This document shows, in pieces, positions 1 through 6,560 of a DNA stretch of 6,959 nt (its first letter is position 1; the number at the start of each line of letters is the position of its first letter). Under the pieces are notes generated by a model, which saw nothing but the letters and a program-made list of their open reading frames with translations, made no database searches and had not been told where the DNA came from. Position numbers and translations under genes: made by a program. The DNA is from an uncultured Prevotellaceae bacterium (GTDB taxonomy: Bacteria; Bacteroidota; Bacteroidia; Bacteroidales; Bacteroidaceae), in contig CALAVF010000011.1 of assembly GCA_937892315.1 (NCBI GenBank), positions 1 through 6,959 on the forward strand, in the 5' to 3' direction.

Positions 1-398
1 TTTTGTATATCAAATTGGGATTTATCCCGACAAATGATGATACTTCCGCTATCGTGATTGCACTTTAATACAAACTGATTAGGTAAATGTGTAATATCTA
101 TATCTTCCGCATTATGCCATATTGCTAATGTTGGTATTACATATTCAGGTCCAATCTTATCAGCAACCCATGCTTTTACTCTATACTTATCTACTAATGT
201 TGTGTACAAAGGATTGTGATCGTGCAGTTTAAGCCATTGCAATTTTTCATTGAATGTTTGCGGATTATCCAAATTTAAAAGATACCCCATACATCTCTTC
301 CATTGTTGCTTGATGGCATAACGAGCAGACACCTTTGACAATAGTGCCGGTATTCCAATATTCGGATGGGTCAGATAATAAAACTTACTACGCTTCAT
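1..398 (-). CDS. TupA-like ATP-grasp protein of polysaccharide synthesis (partial, C-terminus outside window)
   Basis: Only the first 132 residues are present; the frame runs open off the left edge. The start is the ATG at 398-396, which overlaps the epimerase stop in an ATGA (shared bases 395-398), so translation is probably coupled. Visible hallmarks are TFNEKLQWLK (residues 48-57), LYTTLVDKYRVKAWV (64-78) and FVLKCNHDSGS (109-119). Their order and spacing are those I know from the TupA-like ATP-grasp family found in capsule and teichuronopeptide clusters. ATP-grasp enzymes join a carboxylate to an amine or similar nucleophile using ATP; the family is usually near 300 residues, so less than half is seen and the Mg-ATP C-terminal residues cannot be checked. 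No signal peptide is apparent, so it is probably cytoplasmic. Members are often annotated simply as glycosyltransferase or polysaccharide biosynthesis protein. Family membership is fairly sure; the substrate is unknown. It is AT-richer (about 35% GC in the first line) than the centre of the window. Confidence 0.85.
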   Translation of the reverse strand, partial: MKRSKFYYLTHPNIGIPALLSKVSARYAIKQQWKRCMGYLLNLDNPQTFNEKLQWLKLHDHNPLYTTLVDKYRVKAWVADKIGPEYVIPTLAIWHNAEDIDITHLPNQFVLKCNHDSGSIIICRDKSQFDIQ

Positions 399-1432
399 AT
401 TAACGGATTCATTTTGCTTTTATACCATTCCATAAATTTTCCTATTCCCTCATGCAGCGTCACATGCGGATGATAGTTCATATCTCGTTCCAAGGCGGAA
501 CAATCTGCATAAGTTTGATATACATCGCCTGCTTGCATGGGCAAGAACTCTTTCTTTGCTTCTTTGCCGTATGCTTGCTCCATCTCTGAAATAAAATCCA
601 TCAATTTCACAGGATGGCTACAACCTATATTATAAATCTTGTAAGGTACTCCATGCTCACAAGCCCTAATATCGAGTGTATAATCAATAGCCCGAATTGT
701 TCCTTCCGCTATATCGTCAATATAGGTAAAGTCCCTAATCATATCGCCATTGTTAAATACCTTGATAGGCTTATCATCTCTCATGGCATTAGCAAAAAGC
801 ATTGGCGACATATCAGGTCTGCCCCACGGCCCATAGACCGTAAAATAGCGCAGACCAATAGTTTGAAAGCCGTATAACTTGCTATAGCAATGCGCCATCA
901 GTTCATTAGATTTCTTGCTTGCGGCATACAGACTAACCGGTGAATCCACTTTGTCTTCCTCACTGTATGGCACTTTCTCGTTCATGCCATATACAGAACT
1001 GCTGCTGGCAAAAACGAGGCGCGGCACATTAAAATTACGGCACGCTTCAAGGATGTTGAGAAAGCCGACAAGGTTAGATTGCATATAGGTGTAGGGGTGT
1101 GTGATGGAATAACGCACACCTGCCTGGGCCGCCATGTTGACCACTCTGTCGAAACCTTCCGTGGCAAAAAGATGGTCGACGGCCTCCTTGTCCTCTAAGT
1201 CCATCCTCAAAAAGCGCAGGTGGGGGAATAACTGGCTGGAATAGACTTTTTGCCGTTCCCATTCCATGGTGCCGTCATGAAATCCCAATCCATGCAATCG
1301 GCCATATTTCAGACGCACGTCGTAATAGTCGTTGATGTTGTCAATTCCCACGACCTCGTCACCTCTTTGGGCGAGCATATATGCTATCTTTGAGCCTATG
1401 AATCCAGCGGCTCCTGTCACAAGGATTTTCAT
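395..1432 (-). CDS. UDP-glucuronate 4-epimerase-type NAD-dependent sugar epimerase
   Basis: A complete 345-residue extended short-chain dehydrogenase/reductase. The N-terminal NAD-binding glycine motif is TGAAGFIG (6-13), with D31 after the second strand positioned for the adenosine ribose. The catalytic serine region is SSSSVYG (143-149), and the YxxxK pair is Y169/K173. The substrate side shows RYFTVYGPWGRPDM (195-208) and RDFTYIDDI (233-241). The long loop after the second strand (DNINDYYDVRLKYGRL) and the GPWGRPDM motif favour the UDP-glucuronate 4-epimerase (CapI/LpsL-like) group, which interconverts UDP-GlcA and UDP-GalA in the cytoplasm. A related UDP-hexose 4-epimerase cannot be excluded by eye. 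The ATG at 1432 overlaps the stop of a decayed nucleotidyltransferase reading frame (ATGA), and the stop overlaps the ATP-grasp start. GC falls from about 50% in the 5' part (960-1432) to about 37-40% in much of the 3' part (600-780), suggesting a mosaic gene. Confidence 0.92.
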   Translation of the reverse strand: MKILVTGAAGFIGSKIAYMLAQRGDEVVGIDNINDYYDVRLKYGRLHGLGFHDGTMEWERQKVYSSQLFPHLRFLRMDLEDKEAVDHLFATEGFDRVVNMAAQAGVRYSITHPYTYMQSNLVGFLNILEACRNFNVPRLVFASSSSVYGMNEKVPYSEEDKVDSPVSLYAASKKSNELMAHCYSKLYGFQTIGLRYFTVYGPWGRPDMSPMLFANAMRDDKPIKVFNNGDMIRDFTYIDDIAEGTIRAIDYTLDIRACEHGVPYKIYNIGCSHPVKLMDFISEMEQAYGKEAKKEFLPMQAGDVYQTYADCSALERDMNYHPHVTLHEGIGKFMEWYKSKMNPLI

Positions 1433-1566
1433 GATGATAAATTGAAAAGGCGTTGAGCCTCATGATAACTGTCCAATGAACCGATGTCGAACCTAAAGTC
1501 CGACAACTACCACGCATATAACGTCATCTTGTCCACCATGTATTGGACCGGGTTGCCGGGCGAATC
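1429..1566 (-). pseudogene. C-terminal remnant of an NDP-sugar nucleotidyltransferase
   Basis: Reading the minus strand from 1566 gives 46 codons ending in TGA at 1431-1429. They contain DSPGNPVQYMVDKM, then an in-frame TAG at 1509-1507, then FRFDIGSLDSYHEAQRLF. The pattern D-(A/S)-P-G-N ... YAW ... (W/R)FDIG-x(3)-SY-x(2)-A is the C-terminal end of the catalytic domain in glucose-1-phosphate nucleotidyltransferase-like sugar pyrophosphorylases, which activate sugar-1-phosphates with NTPs. About 190 or more N-terminal residues, including the nucleotide-binding loop, are absent. Upstream of about 1567 the same frame is AT-rich and not protein-like. The TAG could come from a CAG by one transition, though this is inference. 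The final stop overlaps the epimerase ATG by four bases, as in a working operon, so the piece was probably the tail of the former upstream gene. It is non-functional as it stands. Confidence 0.75.
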
Positions 1567-1747
1567 TAACCCGCAAATCATACTTAGTAAGAACGAAAAA
1601 ACGATATATAAGTAGCGTATATCCATTTGTATCGCAAATTATCTTTTAGGGAAAAGCGATAATCCCTAAAGATAATAACTCAAATATCTTCATTTTATTG
1701 CTTTTTGAAGACGCTATTTTGTGATGCGGTATGGCTCCGTATGAATA
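1567..1747. other. AT-rich intergenic segment between the beta-helix gene and the nucleotidyltransferase remnant
   Basis: This stretch has no coding frame that looks like protein on either strand. It holds the inverted repeat described separately and an AT-rich run on the epimerase side (about 1590-1625). A promoter for the epimerase and ATP-grasp genes would most naturally lie here, because it is the only gap over 60 bases in the window. I looked on the minus strand for the Bacteroidales pattern TTTG, about 19 bases, then TAnnTTTG. I found only near misses: TATTTG near 1682, TAATTTG near 1636 and TATGATTTG near 1580, none with a convincing upstream TTTG. A promoter is therefore plausible but not shown. 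Confidence 0.5.
1638..1676. repeat. Near-perfect inverted repeat (15/14-base arms, 10-base loop)
   Basis: The left arm is 1638-1652 (attatcttttaggga) and the right arm is 1663-1676 (tccctaaagataat). They are complementary except for one bulged T, with the 10-base loop 1653-1662 between them. In minus-strand RNA it would form a hairpin 72 bases after the stop of the beta-helix gene. No run of U follows (the RNA continues UUGCGAUAC), so it does not fit a classical intrinsic terminator. It could be a terminator of another kind, an RNA-stabilising 3' structure, a protein-binding palindrome or a relic of a rearrangement. The loop bases 1656-1661 (gcgata) are also complementary to tatcgc at 1630-1635 just outside the stem, giving crossed inverted repeats. 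Confidence 0.7.
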
Positions 1748-3769
1748 CTATTGCTTTTCTTCTCCTGACTCCCAGTTGTAGGTTCCTGCCGATTCGTAGT
1801 CAAAAGGGGTGAAATGTATTTTGCGGATGTTGTCGAGTGACCGAAAATGGTAATTGCCATTCGGGGCGTTCACGAAAAGAGGGTCTGCCTCTAAGGCTTT
1901 TGGCTCTACTTGACGCTGCCATTGTGAAAAAGTGAGTGTGGCGAAGGATGTTCGTCCTTGTATCGACCAATAAAGATTTTCCTCTATGTGGGCACGCCCT
2001 CCATGCCATGCCGGGCTATCATTAAGTGTCAACCCGCCATTATGCAAGATAATGTTATGGCGGAAAGTAAAGGGGCTGTGGTTCTCTTTGACTATCCATA
2101 AAACCTGTTGCTTAGGGCTGAAGGCAAAAATGTTGTTTTCTACCACATTGTCTCGCCCATAGTGGTGTTGATAGCACCCTTCACTACACCGGTAAACTAA
2201 ATTGTTCCTGATGGTGATATTGCTGGATCCCTCATCTGTATAAATGCCGATACCACCATAATCATATGATTGCACATCATGAACCACATTGTTGGTAATC
2301 AGCGTGCCTGGCTGTTCCCCCAATGTGTAGATGCCCCCCATGTCGGAAAGTATTCCTTGCCCTATATGATGGATATGGTTGTACGCAACCGTTACGTGCT
2401 GAACTGGGTTGTGTTGCTTGTCGTTGTTATATCCCCATGTCCAGCCGATGCTGATACCGGTATAGTACAGATGATGTATGTCGTTATGGGTGATGGTGTT
2501 GTCGGAGGAGTGGAGATTCAGTATGCCGGCCCCACATTCAGACACCTTGCCTCCGTCGGAGATGATATTGTTGTCGATAGTGATATGGTGTGTAACGGCT
2601 TGCCCCTTGTGGTATGCCTGTATGTTTCCTAATTTGATGCCTCCTGCTCCCAAGTCGGTCAGCAAACATTGGCTTACCGAGCAGTTGGAGCATAGCGCGT
2701 TCAGCCATAATCCATATCCGGCAGTATGCGCGAAATCACATTTCCTGAATATAATGTTGTTTGAGTAGTTGATCTCCACACAAGCCGTCATGTCGGCGGC
2801 TGACTGGATGGTTCCTTCTCCTCCGTCGGGCATGACATGGGCGGAATAGCAAAACTGGATGTTTTCAATGGTGATGTTGTTGATAGTTCTTCCCTTGCTG
2901 CCGTTTATGGTAAGTATTTTCTCCTGAAGGGGACAGATGACTTCTGCCGTCGTCATGTCTTCGCCTTGTCGTGGAATATAATACACATAATGGTCGGATG
3001 GGTCGGCAAACCATTCGCCTTCAGCATCTAATGCTCCACGATAGTTGAAAAGGACATAACGAGTACCTTCTTCTATAGGGTTCCAACTGTTCATGCGGCA
3101 TTTGGAAAAGGTGATGTCGCTCCTGGATAGTGAGGCATAGGAAAAGTCCCACAAGAACATGTCCCATTTTTGGAGCATGTGAAGCCTGATACGGTTACGC
3201 TCTTCCGCCGACATCTTTCGTAATAGTTGATGGTGCTTCTTTTCAAGGCGAATCCTGCGTAGGAGGGTGTTCCCTTCTTGATGCTCCTCAAACCCTTTCA
3301 CAAAAGCCCAACCTGAATTCGGGGTACGAGCCAGAGTGGCTCGTCGACCATTGACAAACAACTGCTCGAAAGCCACATGCTGACTTCCTCTCTTAGGCCA
3401 TGGTGCCCGGTAGATTTTATCTTTGTAATGCTCCCATCCTCCCATTTTCATTCCCCCAATTATCCGTGGCTTGGTTTTACCTTCTCCGCGTATCACAACA
3501 GGGCGGCGAGGTGGCTTGGTGATGGCTTGCGTCTTGAAGATGTAGTAGTCGCAAGGAGTCATCATTACAAAAAGGGTATCGCCTGTTGTTATTGACCACT
3601 CTCGTTTGTTCATGGCTCCTTCAAGTGTAGCCAAAGGATTCCTTATACTTCCATCGTTGGCATCGTTGCCTCCTGGTGAGAGGTAAAGTGTATTTTGGGG
3701 ATAGACGGTGGCCGTGGTGACCAATATCGTCATTGTTATCGCAAGAACCTTCTTCATGGATGATTTCAT
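1748..3769 (-). CDS. Exported right-handed parallel beta-helix protein, probable polysaccharide-acting enzyme
   Basis: About 673 residues from the ATG at 3769. The frame also opens at a TTG (3778) and has a second ATG at 3757; from that ATG the protein begins with a classic signal peptide (MKK, a hydrophobic stretch, then TVYPQ). The mature part opens with LYLSPGGNDANDGS and NPLATLEGA, the usual first turn of secreted beta-helix enzymes. Next comes EQLFVNGRRATLARTPN (residues 138-154, counted from the TTG), then an insert rich in charged residues (about 160-240). From about 300 to 600 there are repeated turns with NIT/NNI/HNDI Asn ladders. The strongest block is GISIGWTWG (441-449), LSDMGGIYTLGEQPG (477-491) and YDYGGIGIYTDEGSS (505-519), where D479, D515 and E516 are candidate catalytic acids. 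The layout recalls beta-helix glycoside hydrolases such as GH141 and GH120; lyase or epimerase activity is also possible. No lipobox or secretion-system C-terminal domain is seen. It begins 25 bases after the GT4 stop, so it is probably co-transcribed. Confidence 0.85.
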   Translation of the reverse strand: MKSSMKKVLAITMTILVTTATVYPQNTLYLSPGGNDANDGSIRNPLATLEGAMNKREWSITTGDTLFVMMTPCDYYIFKTQAITKPPRRPVVIRGEGKTKPRIIGGMKMGGWEHYKDKIYRAPWPKRGSQHVAFEQLFVNGRRATLARTPNSGWAFVKGFEEHQEGNTLLRRIRLEKKHHQLLRKMSAEERNRIRLHMLQKWDMFLWDFSYASLSRSDITFSKCRMNSWNPIEEGTRYVLFNYRGALDAEGEWFADPSDHYVYYIPRQGEDMTTAEVICPLQEKILTINGSKGRTINNITIENIQFCYSAHVMPDGGEGTIQSAADMTACVEINYSNNIIFRKCDFAHTAGYGLWLNALCSNCSVSQCLLTDLGAGGIKLGNIQAYHKGQAVTHHITIDNNIISDGGKVSECGAGILNLHSSDNTITHNDIHHLYYTGISIGWTWGYNNDKQHNPVQHVTVAYNHIHHIGQGILSDMGGIYTLGEQPGTLITNNVVHDVQSYDYGGIGIYTDEGSSNITIRNNLVYRCSEGCYQHHYGRDNVVENNIFAFSPKQQVLWIVKENHSPFTFRHNIILHNGGLTLNDSPAWHGGRAHIEENLYWSIQGRTSFATLTFSQWQRQVEPKALEADPLFVNAPNGNYHFRSLDNIRKIHFTPFDYESAGTYNWESGEEKQ

Positions 3770-3794
3770 GATTGGCAAATGAATACTTTAAGGG

Positions 3795-4862
3795 TCAAGA
3801 CCCGAGTAACTGGCAATAGAGAGAAATGTATTTCTCTTGCATATTGGCGAAGTTGAATTGGGCGGCATGGCTGAGACCGTCTTTCCGTACCTTCGCCATG
3901 AGACCTTCATCTTCCAGTAGTTTCATCTTGTCCAAGAGGGTGTCTTCCGAGGGGGTATCCATCAGCAAGGAGCGATTTCCAACCACCTCTGGTATCGATG
4001 ATATGTTAGTGGCTATGACAGGACACCCTGCCAATTGGGCTTCTATGATGGGAAGTCCAAATCCCTCATAGCCAGAGGGGTATACCAAAGCGGCGGCATG
4101 ATTGTATAACACATTGAGTTCGGCGTTGGGGATGAAACCCAAACTCTTGTATCTGTCGGGGGTAACGTTCCGTTCGAGATATTCTCTTTCATTCTCCGAC
4201 AATTCTTGGCCAATAACGAGCAGGTTGTATGGGGTTTTCTTGATACATTTTCCCAATAAATGGAAATTCTTGTAGGCTGCCCGGTTGCCGACAAATAACA
4301 CAAAAGAACCCGAAGGAAAGGGTAGATCGACATGCTCGTTCTTATTCAAGACATGGTATTCGTCAGACACAGCATTATATATCACATGAATCTTACGCTC
4401 ATCGATGTCGGGGAAGAAATGGAGCAGGTCGTTTTTCGTGCTGTTCGATACACATACAATGGCCTCTGAATGAACAATAGCCTTTCTTTTTTGCCATGTA
4501 TGCAAGCGTTTCTTCCATCCTTGCCGAAAGAATTCATTGGTAAAGTCGTGCACTGTCGTGACGTTGATGGCATTGGGATTGTCGCAATACCGATAATAGG
4601 ATGAATGGAAAATGAAAGGCTCATGGCCATTCACCTTTACAGGCAATCCTCTGCTCAGCGCAACCAACTTGTTTTTGTGAATGATTCTATCTTCTGGTAT
4701 GGAAAGGCTTTTTCGGTAGGGATTCAAAGCGTCAGGATTGTCGATAAAACGTGTTTGGTCAGGGTATTGCTTCATGATCATTTTCGTCAGTTCATGCCAA
4801 AAAACAGATATCCCGCCGTATGACTGCAGTTCATAAATGATGTTGTCTAATACAATATTCAT
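3795..4862 (-). CDS. GT4-type glycosyltransferase (GT-B fold)
   Basis: A complete 355-residue protein starting at the ATG at 4862. The N-terminal domain begins MNIVLDNIIYELQSYGGIS, where the GGIS loop is the usual acceptor-side glycine motif of this group. VTTVHDFTNEFF (101-112) and AIVCVSNSTKNDLL (134-147) are standard landmarks. The donor-binding C-terminal domain shows FVLFVGNRAAYKNFHLL (197-213), then YPSGYEGFGLPIIEAQLAGC (261-280). That block contains the E-x7-E pair (E266/E274), which binds the nucleotide-sugar in retaining GT4 enzymes. PVIATNISSIPEVVG (281-295) follows. The family transfers a sugar from an NDP-sugar to a growing lipid-linked oligosaccharide at the inner face of the cytoplasmic membrane; donor and linkage cannot be read from sequence. 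Length is normal and there is no sign of damage. The gap to the upstream GT2 gene is 34 bases and to the beta-helix gene 25 bases, consistent with one operon. Confidence 0.93.
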   Translation of the reverse strand: MNIVLDNIIYELQSYGGISVFWHELTKMIMKQYPDQTRFIDNPDALNPYRKSLSIPEDRIIHKNKLVALSRGLPVKVNGHEPFIFHSSYYRYCDNPNAINVTTVHDFTNEFFRQGWKKRLHTWQKRKAIVHSEAIVCVSNSTKNDLLHFFPDIDERKIHVIYNAVSDEYHVLNKNEHVDLPFPSGSFVLFVGNRAAYKNFHLLGKCIKKTPYNLLVIGQELSENEREYLERNVTPDRYKSLGFIPNAELNVLYNHAAALVYPSGYEGFGLPIIEAQLAGCPVIATNISSIPEVVGNRSLLMDTPSEDTLLDKMKLLEDEGLMAKVRKDGLSHAAQFNFANMQEKYISLYCQLLGS

Positions 4863-4896
4863 GGTTAATCGTGATATTGGGACCTACTTGTCTTGT

Positions 4897-5652
4897 TTAT
4901 AGTCTGAACTCGAATATCTTGTACAGGAATTTTACGCAGATGAAAAGAGAGTTGGTATACAACCCGTTTTCTTTACAACCTCTCACATCGTCGTGTATGA
5001 GTTGAAGGGTACTCTTGAAATTCCGGGTGCTCAAACCGCCTTTGCGCATGGTTACAAAGTCTTGGCTGATGTAGGAATATCGTATTTTATGACGGTGGAA
5101 CAGACGTACCATCATCTCAAAATCAGCCCCGATCTGATAATCTGTCTTGTATGGACCTGCTTCGTCATACACCTGCTTGCGGGCATAGAACGAAGGATGG
5201 GCAGGCATGAACCCGAACCGTAACCATCGAGGATGGAACAATCGGGAAGAATAATAGCGTATGCATTTGTCGTCGTTGCCTTGACTGATGAAATGTATGT
5301 CTGCATATACAGCATCTATTTGTGTGTCTTCAAATGCTTTGGCCACATTCGAAAGCACGTCGTCGGAGGTGAAAAAGTCGTCGCTGTTCAGTATTCCCAC
5401 AATATCGCCTGTCGATCTTGATATTCCTTTGTTCATGGCGTCATACAGACCGTCGTCTTTTTCGGAAAACCATACCATGCGACCTTGGTATTGTTCTTCG
5501 TATTTCTTTATTATATCATGTGTGCCGTCAGTCGAACCACCATCGACTATGATATGCTCATAGTCGGGGTAGGTTTGCCGCAAAACGGATTGAAGGGTGT
5601 CTTCTATGGTCTCAACGGCATTGAGAACGACGGTTATGATTGAGATTTTCAT
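4897..5652 (-). CDS. Family 2 glycosyltransferase (GT-A fold)
   Basis: A complete 251-residue protein from the ATG at 5652. The N-terminus MKISIITVVLNAVETIEDTLQSV is the first strand and helix of GT2 enzymes. HIIVDGGSTDGT (33-44) carries the nucleotide-binding aspartates. SEKDDGLYDAMNKG (63-76) is the typical KDxGxYDAMNKG segment of WcaA-like GT2 proteins, and ILNSDDFF (87-94) holds the metal-binding DD pair (D91, D92). MPAHPSFYARKQVY and GADFEMMVRL in the second half match the acceptor-side region of the same group. It should be an inverting transferase in the cytoplasm adding one sugar of the repeat unit; the sugar is not predictable. The C-terminus ends in a short basic and aromatic tail (FICVKFLYKIFEFRL) that could touch the membrane. 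The bases just before the ATG read AAAGGA with almost no spacing, too close to act as a normal ribosome site. A 59-base gap separates it from the upstream gene. Confidence 0.93.
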   Translation of the reverse strand: MKISIITVVLNAVETIEDTLQSVLRQTYPDYEHIIVDGGSTDGTHDIIKKYEEQYQGRMVWFSEKDDGLYDAMNKGISRSTGDIVGILNSDDFFTSDDVLSNVAKAFEDTQIDAVYADIHFISQGNDDKCIRYYSSRLFHPRWLRFGFMPAHPSFYARKQVYDEAGPYKTDYQIGADFEMMVRLFHRHKIRYSYISQDFVTMRKGGLSTRNFKSTLQLIHDDVRGCKENGLYTNSLFICVKFLYKIFEFRL

Positions 5653-5711
5653 TCCTTTAAGGCTTTTCTCTTTTTATAACGAGCATAGGGGGCGCTTATT
5701 GCCTTCGATTG

Positions 5712-6560
5712 TCATTTACGTATCCAAGTGATGAACATGTAGCGAAGGTCGTGATGTACGATGGCGTATTTGCATGAGAAAGCAAATAGATAAAGTTGTA
5801 CTGCAATCGTCGCCAGCAAACCCTCCCGTCGCATCAAGTGTATCCAAGCGCGGTTCTGCTCAACGAATCTGGCCGATTTCTTCTCATACGACTCGTTCTT
5901 TTCATAGAAATCCAATGAATGTGTCATGGTATAGTCCACAACATATAAATGTTCGCGTTGTCGGCGGTATCTCATCATGAAATCGTTGTCTGTTCCATAA
6001 AAGGTGAGTTCTTCGTCGTAACCGGGAAAGTCGTCTTTGAGGTAACGACTGTGAATCATCATGCCACTATTGATGGCTGTACGGTTCTTTGAAGACGTGA
6101 CACCAGGTGTGATGCTCTTGAGGAAACGACCTTTGAACAACTTCATCTGAGCAGGGCTAACCAATCGGTTGTTAGAATATACAATGGGTAGGAAGAGGTC
6201 AATGGCCGGACATTCATCAACGGCTTTTTCCACTTGCTCCAAAAACGAGGCATCGAACTGTGAATCGTCGTCCAACAACCATAGAAATTCATCATCCGAC
6301 AATTCGGCAATGGAACGGTTGTAGAGGGTAGACAACCCGATGTTAGCCCCACCGTTATGGCGGTATTCCATAGATAGCCCCAACAAGTTTCTTGCTTGGT
6401 CTATTGTACCTATGCTCCACGGTTCGGGGCTGTTGTCCCATAGCAAAAGACGTACATGGTCTTTCCATTGGTACTTCAGCGTAGACAATGAACTGAGAGT
6501 GGAAGACTCATCTGGCTTTTTCTGGTAGATTACTACGGTTGCTAATATCTTATTTGTCAT
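5712..6560 (-). CDS. GT2 glycosyltransferase, rhamnosyltransferase-like
   Basis: A complete 282-residue protein from the ATG at 6560. It has a GT-A fold start (KILATVVIYQKKPDES, 4-19), then LLLWDNSPEP (38-47) and YRHNGGANIGLSTLYN (66-81), where the N-G-G/A-N-x-G signature is typical of rhamnosyltransferase-type GT2 enzymes. FLWLLDDDSQFD (92-103) carries the DDD metal site (D97-D99). AINSGMMI (172-179) and FYGTDNDFMMRYRRQ (197-211) provide the later catalytic-pocket blocks, with D201 and D203 in the place of the usual base and acceptor aspartates. HSLDFYEKNES then leads to a C-terminal hydrophobic segment (about 245-265) likely to lie on the inner membrane. The sugar donor could be dTDP-rhamnose, but other donors are used by related enzymes. 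The first 11 bases overlap the end of the upstream glycosyltransferase frame, so the two are very likely co-translated. Confidence 0.88.
   Translation of the reverse strand: MTNKILATVVIYQKKPDESSTLSSLSTLKYQWKDHVRLLLWDNSPEPWSIGTIDQARNLLGLSMEYRHNGGANIGLSTLYNRSIAELSDDEFLWLLDDDSQFDASFLEQVEKAVDECPAIDLFLPIVYSNNRLVSPAQMKLFKGRFLKSITPGVTSSKNRTAINSGMMIHSRYLKDDFPGYDEELTFYGTDNDFMMRYRRQREHLYVVDYTMTHSLDFYEKNESYEKKSARFVEQNRAWIHLMRREGLLATIAVQLYLFAFSCKYAIVHHDLRYMFITWIRK

Noticed and set aside
614..877. 87-residue plus-strand open frame opposite the epimerase
   Set aside because: It is antisense to conserved epimerase codons and shows no recognisable protein features.
1507..1509. Programmed read-through of the TAG in the nucleotidyltransferase fragment
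   Set aside because: The fragment lacks the whole N-terminal nucleotide-binding part and a start, so read-through would not restore an enzyme; decay is simpler.
1638..1676. Intrinsic (Rho-independent) terminator for the beta-helix gene
   Set aside because: The stem is AT-rich and no U-tract follows it on the minus strand, nor on the plus strand; it is kept only as an inverted repeat.
1630..1676. Invertible promoter or recombinase site of the kind that switches Bacteroides capsule loci
   Set aside because: The arms are only 10 bases apart, far too close to flank a promoter, no second copy is seen in the window, and no recombinase gene is present.
2270..2632. 120-residue plus-strand open frame opposite the beta-helix gene
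   Set aside because: It is a mirror of the repetitive beta-helix codons, has no domain character, and the minus frame is clearly the coding one.
3770..3778. TTG at 3778 as the start of the beta-helix gene
   Set aside because: Two ATG codons lie just downstream (3769 and 3757) and give a more typical signal peptide; TTG starts are uncommon in this group of bacteria.
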